The notes beneath the pieces are model-generated. The model was not told the origin of the DNA and searched no databases. It saw nothing but the letters and a program-made list of their open reading frames with translations. 64,000 bases of DNA from Tetranychus cinnabarinus. Taxonomy: Eukaryota; Arthropoda; Arachnida; Trombidiformes; Tetranychidae. Position numbers and translations under genes: made by a program. The DNA lies in the NCBI GenBank assembly GCA_022266195.1, contig WHVY01000001.1, positions 17,608,001-17,672,000 of the forward strand. The letters run 5' to 3'. Positions 44,301 through 58,520 of the stretch are shown here, in pieces (position 1 is the stretch's first letter; every line of letters begins with the position of its first letter).

Positions 44301-47300
44301 AATTAACTATTTATTTATATTTAGTTAATCACTTGACATTGAAGCAAAGTTAATGAAAGAGAGAGTGAAAAGCTTAACCAATAATCAGTTAATAGTAACA
44401 ATAAGTCAATTTAATGGACTCATTGATTAAGCACAATAAACAATGTTTTAGGTAATTTGAAATATAAAATCAGTTCAACATTTCACCCATTTTAACCATT
44501 GGTATTGAAAGTATTGGTTAACTTTGGGTAACTTCAATTGTATGGGAAACATTTGGATAACAATCAACAATGAACACCATCGACTGATCCATTTGATTAA
44601 TGATATTCACCATTCAATTGGTGAAGGACAATCGGTTAATTGGTTGATTAATTTTAGTTAATTTAAATAGCTTTACTCTTCCCTAGATAGTTAATCAAAT
44701 TACTAAATACAGTCCATCGTAATAATGGTTTTATGGGTTTCACTGGCTAACTTCAAGGCTTCATAATTCATCAATTTTTTTGTACCTTTTTTGTTTGTTT
44801 TAATTTTTACCCAAAATTTTTGCAATTGATGGCTTATTAATTGTAATTATCGAGGACAATTAAGCCAAGCATTTAATGTCATGGTTAGTATAAATATATA
44901 TTTAATTCATGTCTCAGGGAAGAGCTTGAAACGATGTAATCTTTATTAGATTACATCAAACAGCATTCAGCTTTTGGTTTGCAGTAATTTTTCAAGCTCA
45001 GGTCAAGGTTTAAAATTGGAAGACGATGATGAGAGAAAAGAAAGAAAAGAAAGAGAAGATTATGAACAAGAAATGAAAATTTCAAGGTTTAGACAATTTT
45101 CAGTTTCAATTTTAGATCCTTCACGGCATGATTATTATTAGATTAACATAAAAGTCAGGACTGAATTAGTCTGAAGATTGAGTTGCAAGAATCAGTGAAA
45201 AGACAATTTTTTAAGACAATATTTATCAAACAATTGGAAGCAATTTAATTTCAATCGGAAAGGTTGATCAAAAGTATCGATGATTTATGTCAATATTGTT
45301 GAAGATATCAATGTTTTCAAAATAACCTGATTTGCTGGTTAACTTGATTTAGGTCGATCTTCAATTGTTATCCTTAAGGCAATTTGAATGCAACAAAATG
45401 GAAAGGGAAATTGAATTACAAAAAGCAACATTAACAATTAAAACAAAAAACGTTCAATTAACTTGATTAGGTCTCACAAGTTAATGGTTAATACAATTTA
45501 ACCTAAACGTTAAACCAATCGGTAGGTTAAACCAGATTTAGATGATTTCTGGTTAACCAAAAATCTTGGATTCAATCTAAATATGAATAAAAACATCTAT
45601 CATTTGAACAAATATTGTCAGTTGATTTGCTATTAATAGGTTTGCCTTACAAATCAACAGTTTTTCAATATTAACTCAACTTGATTGAGTATCTTTGGAT
45701 AACAATTAAGCTTAGCTCAAACTTGTTTGGTTAATAACCTAAAATTGATTACAATGGTTAAAATAGCAATTTAGGTTTTCTCATTTAAGGGAAGATTAAT
45801 TTGCAAGAGAAATCAGAAAATCAATCAATAATTTGTAATCAATATAATAACAGAATTAAAATGCTCACGGCTTCAACATCTATTTACATTAATCAATCAT
45901 TTATCAAGCTCTTGATTTTCATTTTAATTGTAAATCAGTTTATTGTTTGGGTTAAGTCTAGTTGGTAGTTATTTAATCAGACTATTAAAGGTGATGAGAA
46001 CAGACATAATTGATTGACCTTTCATTGAACCAAATTGTCAACCTTTCCTTGGTTAAACTGTCCTTCAGTATTGAACAGTTGAGATGAAATTGTAATCAAT
46101 AAACCTTCAATTCAAGTTTAAATGTGATCTTAAAAACAGAGACAACAATTAGCAAATTATTAGCATTGTTAATAATTGATATAAATATGACAGATTGCTA
46201 TTGCTTGAAATAAAGGTAAACGATTCAACGGAAATTAAAATGCTAACAAAAACACGGCTAATTGGGTAAAAAACCTTGATAAAGGTAAATCCATTTTGTA
46301 CTTTACCATATGTTCAAGATTTAAATTAAGGTGTCTTAATTAACCATTAATTAGTAAACAAAAGGCTAGCAAGAATGAAAATTTTGCTAAAAATTTCACA
46401 ACAAAAATTTCAATTGCCGCAAGTCTGACTACGAGGCAATTCAATCAATAATTAAGTCAATGAGTAGGTGTACTTGACATTAACATGTTGCCATATTAAT
46501 TGTATTAAACATGAATACAATTAAAACTGAATTGGCAAGGAAAAATATTGACTGCTCAGGGTTAACAGTCTATGGAAGCCTTTGGGTTAAACGTCAATAG
46601 AAGGGTTCGTTAAATTATCTAACTAGAGCCTTTAAGCTTGATTTGGGTTAGCTTTTGAAGATCACCAAACAATGTAATCAATAAGTTTTAGGTCTATTGC
46701 CACTAATGTATTAGGTTAGCCAAATTAGATCAAAAATCAAATATGGATCAAAGAAGAATCTCATTTCGGGCTGAAAAGGCGAGAAACGAAGTAGTATCGA
46801 AGGCCTAAGAGTCTGAAACATGCTATGAAATGAATTTTTGGATTATCTACCTTTTTGTGAGAAGCTATGAGCTAAAGCTATTTGTGGTCGTTTCATTAGC
46901 TAAATAGCTTTAATTTAGCTTTAGATTTTTTTGAAATGCAATTTTCGTGCAGAGCTTTTTGAGCAACCTAATACATTACAACTGGTAGCTTTGTTCAATT
47001 GAACAATGACAATCATTATCTAATGAGCTTAGGAATTAATGACGAGGAATGAATATTAAACAGTTTATAAATTCCCATGGAATTAAGAATGATAAAGCTT
47101 AAAATTGGATTAAGATTATAAGTTTAGTTGTGGACATTTTCATGTTACGTTGCTGTGTTTACAAGCACACATTAATTTGTAAAAATTAAAGATCAAATTA
47201 AAAACACTAATTTAACAATAATTAACACTTGATAACCTTGGTTGAACCAAGAATTAAAATGATAATAATAATATAGTTATGAGTTTTGCCATTGAACAAA

Positions 47301-50300
47301 ATGCGTAAAAAGCTGAACGTAAGAGCACCAAGTTAATAGCAAAAACATGTAACATTGTGTTTATCAACTAGAAGATGGTTCAGTTATGTTAACAGTTGAA
47401 TTAACATAATGTTTCCTCTCTTTTTTCAAGTTAATCAACAATCAACAGGGATAACATGTTGATATAATATAAAATGTTAAACATGTTATAGAATAGTTGC
47501 TCGTAAATCTAAAGGGATTGTGTTTGAAATCAAAGAGAAGCAGCAAAATGCGTTAAAATAGGTAATAATGATGAAATGGATGGAGGATGTTTGAAAGGTT
47601 CAACATTGAAATGGCTATTAAACTAATCAACACAGGACAATTGATTTAATTAACATGTTAATTAAACAACAAAAGTGATTGTTGATCATCCCGCATTCAC
47701 AATCAATGAGGAAGGAAGATGACGTTTTAAGATATTAAAATGAATGATATTGGGATGGTAATAATGAAATGTAAATGACCGTGAGACAGCAAAGGATCTT
47801 GGATGGAGGTGTTGATTGTATTGATCATGATAATGTTGATCATGTTTGATGATGATTTACACGATTGGACAAGAGCTCAACAAGCAAATTGCCTCCTTAT
47901 GAATCTTTCTGAATGATGGTGATTACCCTTGACCTCATGTTGACTACACTGATAGTAACGTGAATTGGATAAAATTAGTTTCTCTCCAAATGAGCTGTGC
48001 TCATTACGATAGTTACTTTTCCTCTTCTTATTACCTTTAACCAACAATCAACTGGTATTTTTATATTTTGCTAGTTTAAAGTGCGTAATACCAAAAAATA
48101 AAATGTACACAAGTGAAAATTTGAAGCTCAAGCAGCAACAGCAACAAAAAAACAGGCAACAGCGACGGCAATAGCAACAACAGCAAATAACGAGTCAACG
48201 TTGAGTGTGTCAAGGTAAACAGATATAATTTTTGATTATGATCAAGGTTGTATTTAAGTTAACAATAATGTTAACATTAAATAGATAAAGTTGATTATAA
48301 TTTCTGCTGGATTCACTCACCACGGACGTCTGAACATAAAATTGAATCTTCTCGTTCAGCAATTTGAGATGAAAGACCCATTAATAACTCTTCCAATCCT
48401 GTTTCTGGTATCACTTCCTAATAACAAGAAAAAGTGAATAAAATTAGTAAATTTGCAAACAAAATTAAGAACCATATCAATACAATCAGCAATATAATGT
48501 GGGAAACAAATTATCTTAACATACGAAAGTCCAATTTTACTATTGTAATTACAGAGGTTCAAGACTTCATAGGTTCCAGGTTTATATTTATTCAGTTTGA
48601 TTTTTTCAACAGATTTTATCAATTGTTTGTAATTATATTACTGACCATAATGACATGAAGCAGAGTATGAATATATGATTGTTAGGTCCACAATCATGCA
48701 AAATGTTTAAATTTATGCTTACCTCAGAGCCCCACCAAGTGGAGCATAAACGTATACCATTATGACCATGGCGAGTTTTTATGAAGTTACATTGAGCATC
48801 TCTATTGATTAAAGACAATTACAATACAATTAGTAAAACAGTATAATTTGATTAAATTGGACTGATATCATCATAATTGACAAGGTTAAAGTAATACAAT
48901 GGATGGAAGGTAAGTAAATTTTAAGTTGATAAAAATCGCTTTGAACCCATTTTATGGAGTAAAATTTTCAGATTTTTAAAAATTTTCTCCACATTAAATC
49001 ATCACAATTAACAAGGAATGATTAATGGTTATAATAGATGTGATATAATTGTGTAATTTAAAAGCTAGCCTCAAGTAATTCACTTAAAAATGATAAATTT
49101 TGATAAGAGTATTTAATAAAGGTTTATTAATTTCAAACCTGGATTTAGATTCATTTAACGCTGCTTGAGATTTTTTTGATACATTTCTGAAGTCTGAGCA
49201 ATTTTATTAGTGTTTGATTACAATTTAAAACTATTACCAACAAATAATTATTTCATTGTATAATTGTACTTGTCTATCAGTTTACTTGCTTGCTTAAGGA
49301 ATCGACTTGATCTGTTGAATTTACAAACAGCAATCTTTGGTTGATTACATGGGTCAATCAAGGTTGCAGTTTTAAAGGGTTGTTCAATATTATTTAATAC
49401 AAGGCGTTGCTAAATCAGCAATAATTTGATCATTGAAAAGGTTATAAAGAAATTGTTATTTGATTTGACTTTTGGTGAGATATTTTGATTGTAATAGTCT
49501 AACCAAATATCAATTCAAGGTGGTTCATTATTATCTTCATCATTGACAGATTGAGATTATTAGCTGAAAAACGAGCCAACATTTGATTTGGAAACAGGAT
49601 AAATCATTTAAAAATCAAATCAACTCATCAAGCTAAATAGTAAAAAATGGAACCGAAAAAAGGCTTCAAATTGTTTACATTGTTCACTTTGCTGCTCAAT
49701 TGTCAGAAAAACTTCTAATTAATTTTAATTTGTCACTCATTATCTTCATAATTGTTGATATAAAATAATAGAATCAGTGTTTTGTATCAATTGTTCAACT
49801 AATTACAACTTGTCAGTCTGTAAACTTCAAGTGTTTAGGTGTTTATCTTGTGGTTAATTATACTAATAATCAAGTTATTTAGCGAGCATTTTTTGACTGT
49901 TTAACATGCAATTTGATTCAATCCTAGAACAAAAATTAACAATGTTGATTTAAAATTCTGAAAATATGAATACATATAATTAAAGGAAAACTAATCAACT
50001 AGAAATATTTGACAAGTCAATGTTCCTAAATTGAGATATAAAAAAAGTTACAACTTAATAGTGAAAACAATATTTCAGATTAACGAGACTAGAAAATTTG
50101 ATTTGCAAATCTATTAAATTGTAATTTGAACTTTTCGTTCAGCCCCGTGTTCACTTGATAAGTTATTATTATGTTATCAAGGTAAATTATACAGCTTCTG
50201 ATAATGGTGATAATAATTACGATGATTATAATACACAAGGCAGCCTACGATTGTTCGGTTGAGAATGTGTTTGAAATGAAAGTGAAAGTGAGGCAAACAG

Positions 50301-53300
50301 CTAAAATTGGAAATAAGTCATCTTAACCATTATATTACATATTAACCTGTCACAATGACGATCAGCTTTACAGATTGCAATCATGATTTACGTGATACCT
50401 TCGATAAAGACCAGGAGGAATCATTGTGTGGCCGAAACGAAATGCGGCTGACTGGAATGCATGACTAACACCCGGGTGAATATCGGGTTTATAACCAGTA
50501 TATGGAGCAATTTGTTCATCTGAACCCAACAAGGTTGGCAAATATTCATATAAAATAATATTCTGCAAGAAAAAACAAATTTAAATTAGCAAAAGGACTT
50601 AATAATGGTCTTAATATGGTGAAACACTCGATGATAAATTGTTGGAATCAACATTTATGGATTTTTACATTGTTAGATAATTACCTGAAGACTAGCAATT
50701 ACAAGGCGCCTGGCCCTTTGAAAAATATCTTCATCCGACCAATGAGGATATTCAGCTTGAATCCGTTGAGCCAATGTATTGTGCCAACGAAAAAATAATA
50801 ATCCAAATGCCAATAAGGCTGGATTTTGATTTGATCGGGGATCACCCAGAACTGTAATTAAAAAAGGGTGAGACAATAATTAGTAAAACTGAGTAAACAC
50901 AGAAATTTATTGGATTAGCGTGAGATTTCATTTGAAACTGAGAAAAAGAAAAAAAGTGGAGATTACAAAGAGAAAGAGCAATGGTTGTTGTTTTTTACTA
51001 AATGGGTATTTTTCTGGGTTATTCAGATTCACGTTGAATTTTTTGGTGGATAAAACTAGTTTTCAATGGGGAAAGGAACATAAAGAGAAAGTACAAATTG
51101 ATAGATTGATGAAAAAAAACTGCAAAAAGTCTACATTTTCTAGGGTGAAGCTTTAGTGGAGCAAAAATTAACAAAAGATTCTCATTAACATGGCTTTATT
51201 AATTGGAGGTAGTCAAGGTTGGTTTGATCTTAATTACTTACGAAACATTCTTTCTGGTGAAATCATTTTAATATGGTGAGCTGGTGGTGAATTATGTAAA
51301 GGAGCTCTTTCCCTATTACGAGGTGGAAACATGTTGGACTCGTCACTTTTAAGTGAACCATTTTTAAAAGATCTCATGGTGTTTAACCATGTCTCTGAAG
51401 TTGAATACACAAAACTTCCATCGATCCAACTTGTGACGAGATTGATCTAAAATAGGCAAAATACATTGAAAAAAATATTAATAAACATCAACATAATTAA
51501 CCAAAAAAGGAGGGAAAAGCGATAAAAAAATAACAATCTTTTGTATACAAACGACTTATGAATCATGACAGAATCATCAACGGCTGTTAACGCCGTTTTC
51601 AAGCTTAATGCCTTTTGTGTTTCAATTAGCATAATTTGTGAATCTGATGTTTGATTAAAACCAATCAATTGTTGAATAATGGTTATGGTGATGATTAGCA
51701 TGATGGTTTTCATCTTAATCAATATTAGATATAATAGTTAACAGAAAATGTTAACGGCTATATCAATAAATTTATCAAATTAAATCAATCAAATGGCTGA
51801 CTAAATTATTGAAAACTAACAGCATATTTAATAGCTTCAGGATGCTCAATAATCGTTAATTTTTTATCGATTCAACCTTGGCCTGAAATTAGATGAAAAA
51901 TTTAATGATTTACTTGAAATTGTGCAAAACCATTTTAAAAAATTTCATAATCAAGAATGAAATTATCAATTAGTCAACCACCCCCTAAAATATGCATTGT
52001 AAACAATGAAACTTTCAATAAGAAGGAGAAAAATCTAATGTAAATTGTTGACGTTATTTCAACACTTAAAAGTTAATCATCACTGACCAATTGTGGATTT
52101 TAATTACTCAACTGTGATACTCTCTTTTCTTGGTTTAATTAAACTTGCTTAAGTATCATTAAAGCAAATAAAATAATAAGTAATGGTACTGCTTTGTTAC
52201 CCAATGTTTAGTTACATGTTGTATTCATGTTTTACAAATTGGTGTCCTTGTCGTGTTAAACAATAACGGATCTTTTAATTGTATTTGAATAGTCAATCAA
52301 TTGTCCTGTTTCAATGTAAATCAATTGACTTACATCAACACATCTCAACCTTTCAACTAAAATTCAATTCACCCAATGCTATTGTTGTTCTTGGATAAGG
52401 ATAAAGATTAAGGCGATTAACGGCTGTCAATTAATATTTCAATACCTTGTTATGTGTGTGAATCTAAATGTGGATTAAAAAGATCTGATGAAATATTTGG
52501 GTGAATTTAGTTCTAAATTAAACTTAAATCAATCCCACACTAAATCATGTTTACCATAACTCTTTCCCTTCTTAATGCTCTGTCTTTCTCCTCCCTTCAT
52601 CATCTCAATTTTTTCTTCTCCATCTCTTGATCTTTTCAATCCAATGACCTTAACTTGATAAAGTAAAAACTAATAAAACCTTGAAACAGGAAATTCTCAA
52701 AGCCTTGTACATGGTAAATAATAATGATAATTGTAATTGTAATCATAACAGTAAAAGGTTGCAATAAAAGAATATGAAATCAGAAGCAAAAAAGCTCAAT
52801 CTTTCTCAGAATATACGATGATCCAGTAATTCAATTGAATATACCTTTCACAAGTTAAATATCCTTCGATTGTGGTATTTTCTCAAGTTGATTTGTCTAC
52901 AGTTAACAATCTTAAATCATTGTTAATCAGAAGGATGATTCAATCTAACAAGAACAATTATTTTTGCATAGAAAAGCTTCAATCAATATAAAGGTTACGA
53001 GAGTTACAAGGCAATCAAAAATTTAAAATGTAAATACCACAGCAATTTAACTAATCCTAATTCAATCAAAAACTGTGCCGATTGAAGGCGTTATTGAATC
53101 AATAAAGGTTGGTAAATTGTTTCGGACAAACCAAAAGATGATCAGAGATTGAAAATTGCTAAATCGGTTAAATTAATCAACTTAATTTTAGGAAGCAAAT
53201 CTTTACTCATTACAAGGAATCTAAATCTTGGGCCAATTGGCTATTGTTTTAGGGTCAATCTTTACCTTTACAAACCAATTTGAATGTAAATTGTGATTTA

Positions 53301-56300
53301 AACCAAAATGCAAATTAAAACCTTCAAATAGTCTTAAATCTTAGGTGATTATTATTTCTGGTTGAGTCTCACTCAGTCTTAAAATTTCAATAAACTGGTT
53401 TAAAACAAATGATTACCAGATTTGTCTGTTTACCGATCATACAAACTGAACTGTTAACAGTCAATTTAATATCACAACTGACCATGAACAATACAAAACC
53501 TTTGCTCAATCCCATTTACACACAAATTGTTAATCACAAACGGAACTCTTTCAAATGAAGTACTTGATACAATAACAATTTACCTTTATTGTTGAAAGAT
53601 CATACTCTTTTATATTACATTAAATTGCCTTTAATCAATTTACTTGAAAAGCAACAAACAAATAACCTAATCAAGAAACACTTTCAACATTAACATTTCT
53701 TCCTTTTCCTCTATTCAGGTTTTGTTTGAACAATTACACTAACAGTCAATACGATGATTACATTTGTTATTCACAATCGTTCATTGTCAATTTTAATAGT
53801 AATACCAATAATAAACAACCACAATTAAACACTGGCAACATTAGATAATGCATTATATTGACAAATAATAGCCTTAAGATTGAACCCAAAATTATTGTGA
53901 TTTAACCAGATTGATACTTTGCTTTTGTTGCTATTATTTTACACCATTTTACTGAAATGATTCAAGTTTATAAATGACAATCAACTATCAATAGCAAGGT
54001 ATCAAGGCTTTAGATTGTTGCTTCTTTCCGTTGAAATGAAATATTATTGGAAACAATATTTGAATATAACAATCATGAGAAAAGGAAATTCCAAGTGAAT
54101 CTGGATTTTCATGCAACTTCCCATGATCATTAATCATAGCTTTACAAATTGTAAAATTGGGAAAACAATTTAAGATTTTTGTATCAAAGTTGGGTTCATT
54201 TACTCATAAACATAAATTGTTATACTGATATTGGCCTTCAATGAACGGTACAAAAAAGGTTAATATTTTATTTCCTTCAATATCAAACAAATCATCATGA
54301 CTATTGAATAGTTAATTGTAAATCCATTTAATTGGACGAACAAAAATCTTAAATGATTGATCGTTTATTAACAACAATCAACAATGATCAAACTGACAAT
54401 GATTTACATACAAATATGTAAGTTATATTTGAAATTTCAATAATCCTAACCTTAATAAGATTAGATTGAATTTGAATTAAAAAAACTGTGAATGATTTTT
54501 TCATCTCATGAATGTAATGAAATACTCACTGAATATAAAATGTTTTAATGAAAAGCTAATCTCAAAAGCAAATTTGGATAAATGGTGAAATTAAATTGTG
54601 CGAAGTTTAATTGTTTACCTATCAAGGTCAACAATTGAAATTACTATCAATACTAATCAAACATTATCCATCATAGGAGTCAGATGATTAACAGTTAAGA
54701 TGAGGATGATTGGGTTGATTATGTTGATCAGTGTGATGATTAACATGGAAGGAGGAAGGATAAAGTCTGGTTAAGTGTAAAGGAATGAGAAAGTAACAAA
54801 AGATTGGATTGATTAATGGGAATTGATGGGATTACCATGGACCCATTAATGTATATTAACCTTCAAGTCAACAATTTAGTTGAAATGAAAATTGTAAATA
54901 CCAAAATAACTCTGTGTACCTTTTGTGACTATATTTGTAGTGAAGATATTATCAATACTGAATGTTAATAACAAAATCAGGTAACAACAACCTTTAATAA
55001 CGGCAAAAATGAATTACCAGGGAATAACCCGTAAAGTAAATGAAAAAATTTTCACATTTAATGGGTATAATGGTCAAGAATTTTAAATTGTTACCAAATT
55101 GTTTTCAATTTTTGCTTTCTTCTTCTTCCTATTTTCAATTTGTGAACTTCTCAACGGTTTATTGTTGAATGAAAACAAAAGCCTTTACCCAGTAGTAACT
55201 TGGTGTGAAATGAAAAACCTACAATTGTTGACCATCAAATGGTTTAAAAATTGGTAGAGAGTTTGTTAGTCTATTTATAAGGTTAAGGGCTTTTCGGTAT
55301 TTCTGGTTATTGTTGTTTCATTGTACTTTCTGGTAACAATTGGTTGTAAGTAAATGATTCAATCTGATGAATGTGTTTGATGGTTGACTGTGAATAATCA
55401 AAGGTTTGTAAAGCTATGCAAAATCATACACAATTAAATTGTCTGGTAAGAGTGTTTAGATTGTTACAAAGTCGCCTTCTTTTCCCTAAATGTGATTTAA
55501 TTTAGCTTTTCTTACTTGTTCTCGAGGTAGATTTGGTGACTGTCCGGTTCTTGAGTCGTACATTGCTCTATGGAACGGCATGTAACGTCCACCTTTACAG
55601 TCTCGATCGTACATTTCATCACATCTTTCAATTTTAATTTTACTCATCTCAATTGGACAACCAGATTCACTGGCCATTAAAATTTCAGAGGAAACAACTT
55701 GTCCTGTAAAAAAGAAGACAAATGATTAGTAAATTAGCTCAAAGCTTCAATGATTACTATTGATGTAAATTTCAATTTGTGCAACATTTCAACTCTTTGG
55801 GTTTAGACTCTGGTTTGGGTGAAAACAAGAAAATCTGGGAAATTCAAAGCATGAAATTGTCCATTATAATTCACTAGTAAACAAATAAATGCTATATCAT
55901 GAAAAAAATCTGACTGAAGTTGAAATTGAAGTAAATAATATCTGGCTTCATTTTTGTTGTAATAAAACAGGAAAATGTTGTGATTAAGTGATCAATAGTA
56001 TTAAAAGAGTTGAGCCAAGGTCAGATATGATATAAGGTAGACAAAGGTAATGGTAAATTAAGCAACTGTATTAATCAACAAATTGAAACATAACACATTA
56101 CTCGGTGAGAAGGAGATACCAAAAAGCGGTAAAGAGTTGAAAAGCACCGATAAACAAAATGGACAGAAACCAAAACTGGTTTTATTGTGTAACTAAGCGA
56201 GCAACAGTAGCAAAAATGAATATTGATTAAACCCAAAATTAAAATTCAATTATATTGCGCAAATTGATTTACTTGTGTTGACAGAAAATGTGTGAATATT

Positions 56301-57547
56301 AAATGTATGCCAAATCAAGGTTTGATTGTGACAATTAACCTACCAAAGAAAGCAAATAATGTGGTTAAATTACGTGCAGAGGGAATCCCATCTTCACCTT
56401 TCATTACAGCTTGACTTAGGCTTCTTGGACTTGGACGGTCTTCACCAGCCATCATGTAAACTCCATCGGCATAAGAAGACGGAGCTTTACGGGTTAATTG
56501 GCTTTCTGTTGGTACAAAGAGATAAATAATAATTAATTCATAATTTAGTCTAAAAATAAATGAAAAAAATGGACAGAAAAATGCGTATTACATTAAAATG
56601 ATTAAATGGGTTTCTCAAAATTATCTCATATGATAAGTCTATATATAAAAAAAGGTTAAAACGTTGGTTAACCAGGAAATCAGTAAACATGAACATTATA
56701 TTTCTAGTTGGATAACATGAGTATCCTTGAATACTAGGAGGGGTTCGAAAATTTTCTTGTTCATTCATGATAATCTTATTCTCTTCCTACTGTTTCAATC
56801 ACTATTTCATGAGCAAATGCTTCATTTGAAAATTTTCCTAAAAATGTTGGGCTAACGAGATATTCTGGTTACTGTTATTCTGTCTGGTGAAAGTCTTGTT
56901 TTCAAAGATTGAGAGTGAAAAGCTAGCAAAAACTGATAGAATGGGCATTTTAATGTCTTAGCATTGATTTTGATTTGAATAAATAGGAATAACAAATTAT
57001 CAGTGACAATTAACTTACCTATCGATCCCCAAGCTGGATGGGCGAGATTATTATACCAGCCATCATAGCGTTGCATTTCAGTTTGAAACTCCATTTTTGG
57101 ATCAACACTATCATTTGTAAATTGAAAGACATCTGGAGAAATAATTTCAAACGAAATTAGTCTTAACCTTGATTATAATAAGTTAGCTATTAATTGGGAC
57201 AATTAAAAACAATAGTCAAATTGAAAAAATAAGTTGATTCAGTATCTATTTGTTAAGGTAACAGTTTATCGATAGTACACTTTGGACTAATTCACTATCA
57301 GATCCTCAGCTGATTTTAAAATCTTGATTTATTTTTCATCTTTTCAATTTGATTTTGTGTAAATTAATTCTTTTTATATTCATGGATTTTGCTCAACAAT
57401 TAATACTGTTATCAATTTGGACTTTTGTTGGTAGTTGGAGTTAGTATTGTATAATTATAATTTGTAAATACCTGTTGACTGTGATGAGCTAAGCTGGATT
57501 CTTGTTAAACAGATTAATGTGAGAAAGGTTAATATTTTTAATCTCAT
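38373..57547 (-). CDS. DUOX: Dual oxidase (DUOX), peroxidase-EF hand-NADPH oxidase
   Basis: Membrane flavocytochrome that uses NADPH to make extracellular H2O2; in arthropods it serves gut immunity and cuticle cross-linking. Fifteen exons, all GT-AG: 57547-57472, 57132-57019, 56505-56344, 55703-55516, 51446-51242, 50851-50685, 50562-50399, 48801-48723, 48417-48321, 42990-42379, 41336-41232, 41163-39536, 39445-38771, 38698-38570 and 38498-38373. They sum to 1,508 residues, the usual DUOX length. In order: signal peptide (MRLKILTFLTLICL), peroxidase-like ectodomain from about residue 30 (RYDGWYNNLAHP, PSYADGVY) and first membrane helix (~600-630, ILLLIFIPT). An Arg-rich linker, EF hands at ~839 (DKDKDGRISFQEF) and ~875 (DHDGNGLIDKVEL) and the heme-bearing membrane core (LLTMCRNLITKVRE, HTIGHCVNF) follow. 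Then come FAD site SLTLTSAP, NADPH sites GGGIGVTPYASIL and FSCGPTALT, and the FENF terminus. Proximal heme His272 is kept (FFRWHN); the distal position is Ser123. Confidence 0.97.
41337..42378 (-). other. DUOX intron 10, 1.04 kb
   Basis: Splits the first transmembrane helix coding region after IPT. AT-rich, with a CAT/ATC-rich run near 42030-42060. No exon-like sequence. Confidence 0.75.
42991..48320 (-). other. DUOX intron 9, 5.3 kb
   Basis: The largest intron in the window, inside the peroxidase domain between SDVRG/D and KLFGPLD. It is AT-rich with many GGTTAA/TTAACC words (densest about 44.4-46.8 kb) and a purine run near 45030-45060. A CAACAG-type stretch lies near 48130-48190. I found no ORF above chance and no nested gene on either strand. 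Confidence 0.7.
48130..48190. repeat. Imperfect CAA/CAG low-complexity stretch
   Basis: Run of imperfect CAG, CAA and CGA units (AAGCAGCAACAGCAACAA at its start) about 130 bases from a DUOX exon but within the intron. The reading frame across it is interrupted by TAG, so it is not an exon. Confidence 0.7.
48802..50398 (-). other. DUOX intron 7, 1.6 kb
   Basis: Lies between the LYRR and RDAQCNF parts of the peroxidase domain. AT-rich, no coding or repeat structure noted. Confidence 0.75.
51447..55515 (-). other. DUOX intron 4, 4.07 kb
   Basis: Lies between PNLPREQ and INLVTSW. AT-rich, with many short AATTG/CAATT and TTAAC words. A 91-codon minus-strand ORF at its 3' edge (51447-51722) is hydrophobic and ends at the splice acceptor, and I reject it as coding. 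No nested gene found. Confidence 0.7.
55704..56343 (-). other. DUOX intron 3, 640 bases
   Basis: Separates FFG from QVVSSE. Nothing notable inside. Confidence 0.75.
56506..57018 (-). other. DUOX intron 2, 513 bases
   Basis: Separates AWGSI from ESQLTRK. A short minus-strand ORF (56550-56768) is noise. Confidence 0.75.
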
Positions 57548-58439
57548 TGCTGATGATTTAAATTTGACTATGTTTATGATGATGAAGACTCTTGTCAGAA
57601 ATGATTATCCGAAAAGGTTATCTTTTCTTCCTTTGGTAAGTTGACTTTAATTGTTCATTTAATCACAATCGACTTGTCAAGAAATATAAGTGATCACTAA
57701 ACTTTCGTTTTTTTTCTCGTCAGATTCACTAAAGATGCTGGGATAAATTTTAACTACACCAAGACACAACTAACTCATGATGACAGTGAATCAAAGGAAT
57801 GAAAATCAAGAACCAAATCCAGGTTAAGATGAAAATGAACGTAACACTTGAATCAAAGTAGAGATGGGCACAAAATAATTCCTTGGTCAGTGACGAGATG
57901 AACCCATTTCACGTGTGGTTGACAAGATGACAATGGCAATTAATAACTTCACAAGCGGTGATTCACTTCAAGAACAATTGAACTTAACAGTTGCACGTTA
58001 ATAAAAAGTGTAAAACTGTGTTGCGATCGCAAATGTAAATTATTGTTCACAAATAATAATAATATCCAACTTACAGGCAATTTACAGTAAACAGTAATAA
58101 CAAACTGGATAAAAGCTAAGAATATCAATAGTCGATGAATATCAGTTGGTCATTAGACATTTAGACAAGACACTAGAGCAAACTGTTTGCAGGCAATTAT
58201 TATTAATTGTTACAAGTTGAGCTATTATTATTGTATTTGGTACTGTGTTGCTGTGTTACAATTGCTTAATGTTGGTTATGTTTTGATCAGTACAAATGAT
58301 AGCAAATAAGTAAACGGAAATTCTGTAATAAACATTAGTTCGGTAAGTTAACTTTTCTCATTTTCATCATCTTCTATTAATTCTTGTTCGAGTTAATGAA
58401 ACTTTCGATAATCACTTTCTCCCTCTTTCTCAACTAAAT

Positions 58440-58520
58440 CCATCCCACTCTCTCACTCTCACTCTCAAACATACCTTTTATCCTGTTCACGATCTTATCT
58501 TCTCTCTCTCTCTTTCTCCT
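58440..58520 (-). promoter_or_regulatory. GAGA-rich stretch upstream of DUOX
   Basis: CT-repeat run on the plus strand (CTCTCTCACTCTCACTCTCA near 58448, then CTCTCTCTCTCTTTCTCC near 58501). It reads as GAGA repeats on the DUOX strand, about 0.9-1 kb upstream of its start codon. Such repeats bind GAGA-factor proteins in insects; use here is inference. Confidence 0.3.

Noticed and set aside
51447..51722. 91-codon hydrophobic minus-strand ORF inside DUOX
   Set aside because: Ends at the splice acceptor of DUOX exon 5 and is a typical AT-rich pseudo-hydrophobic ORF.
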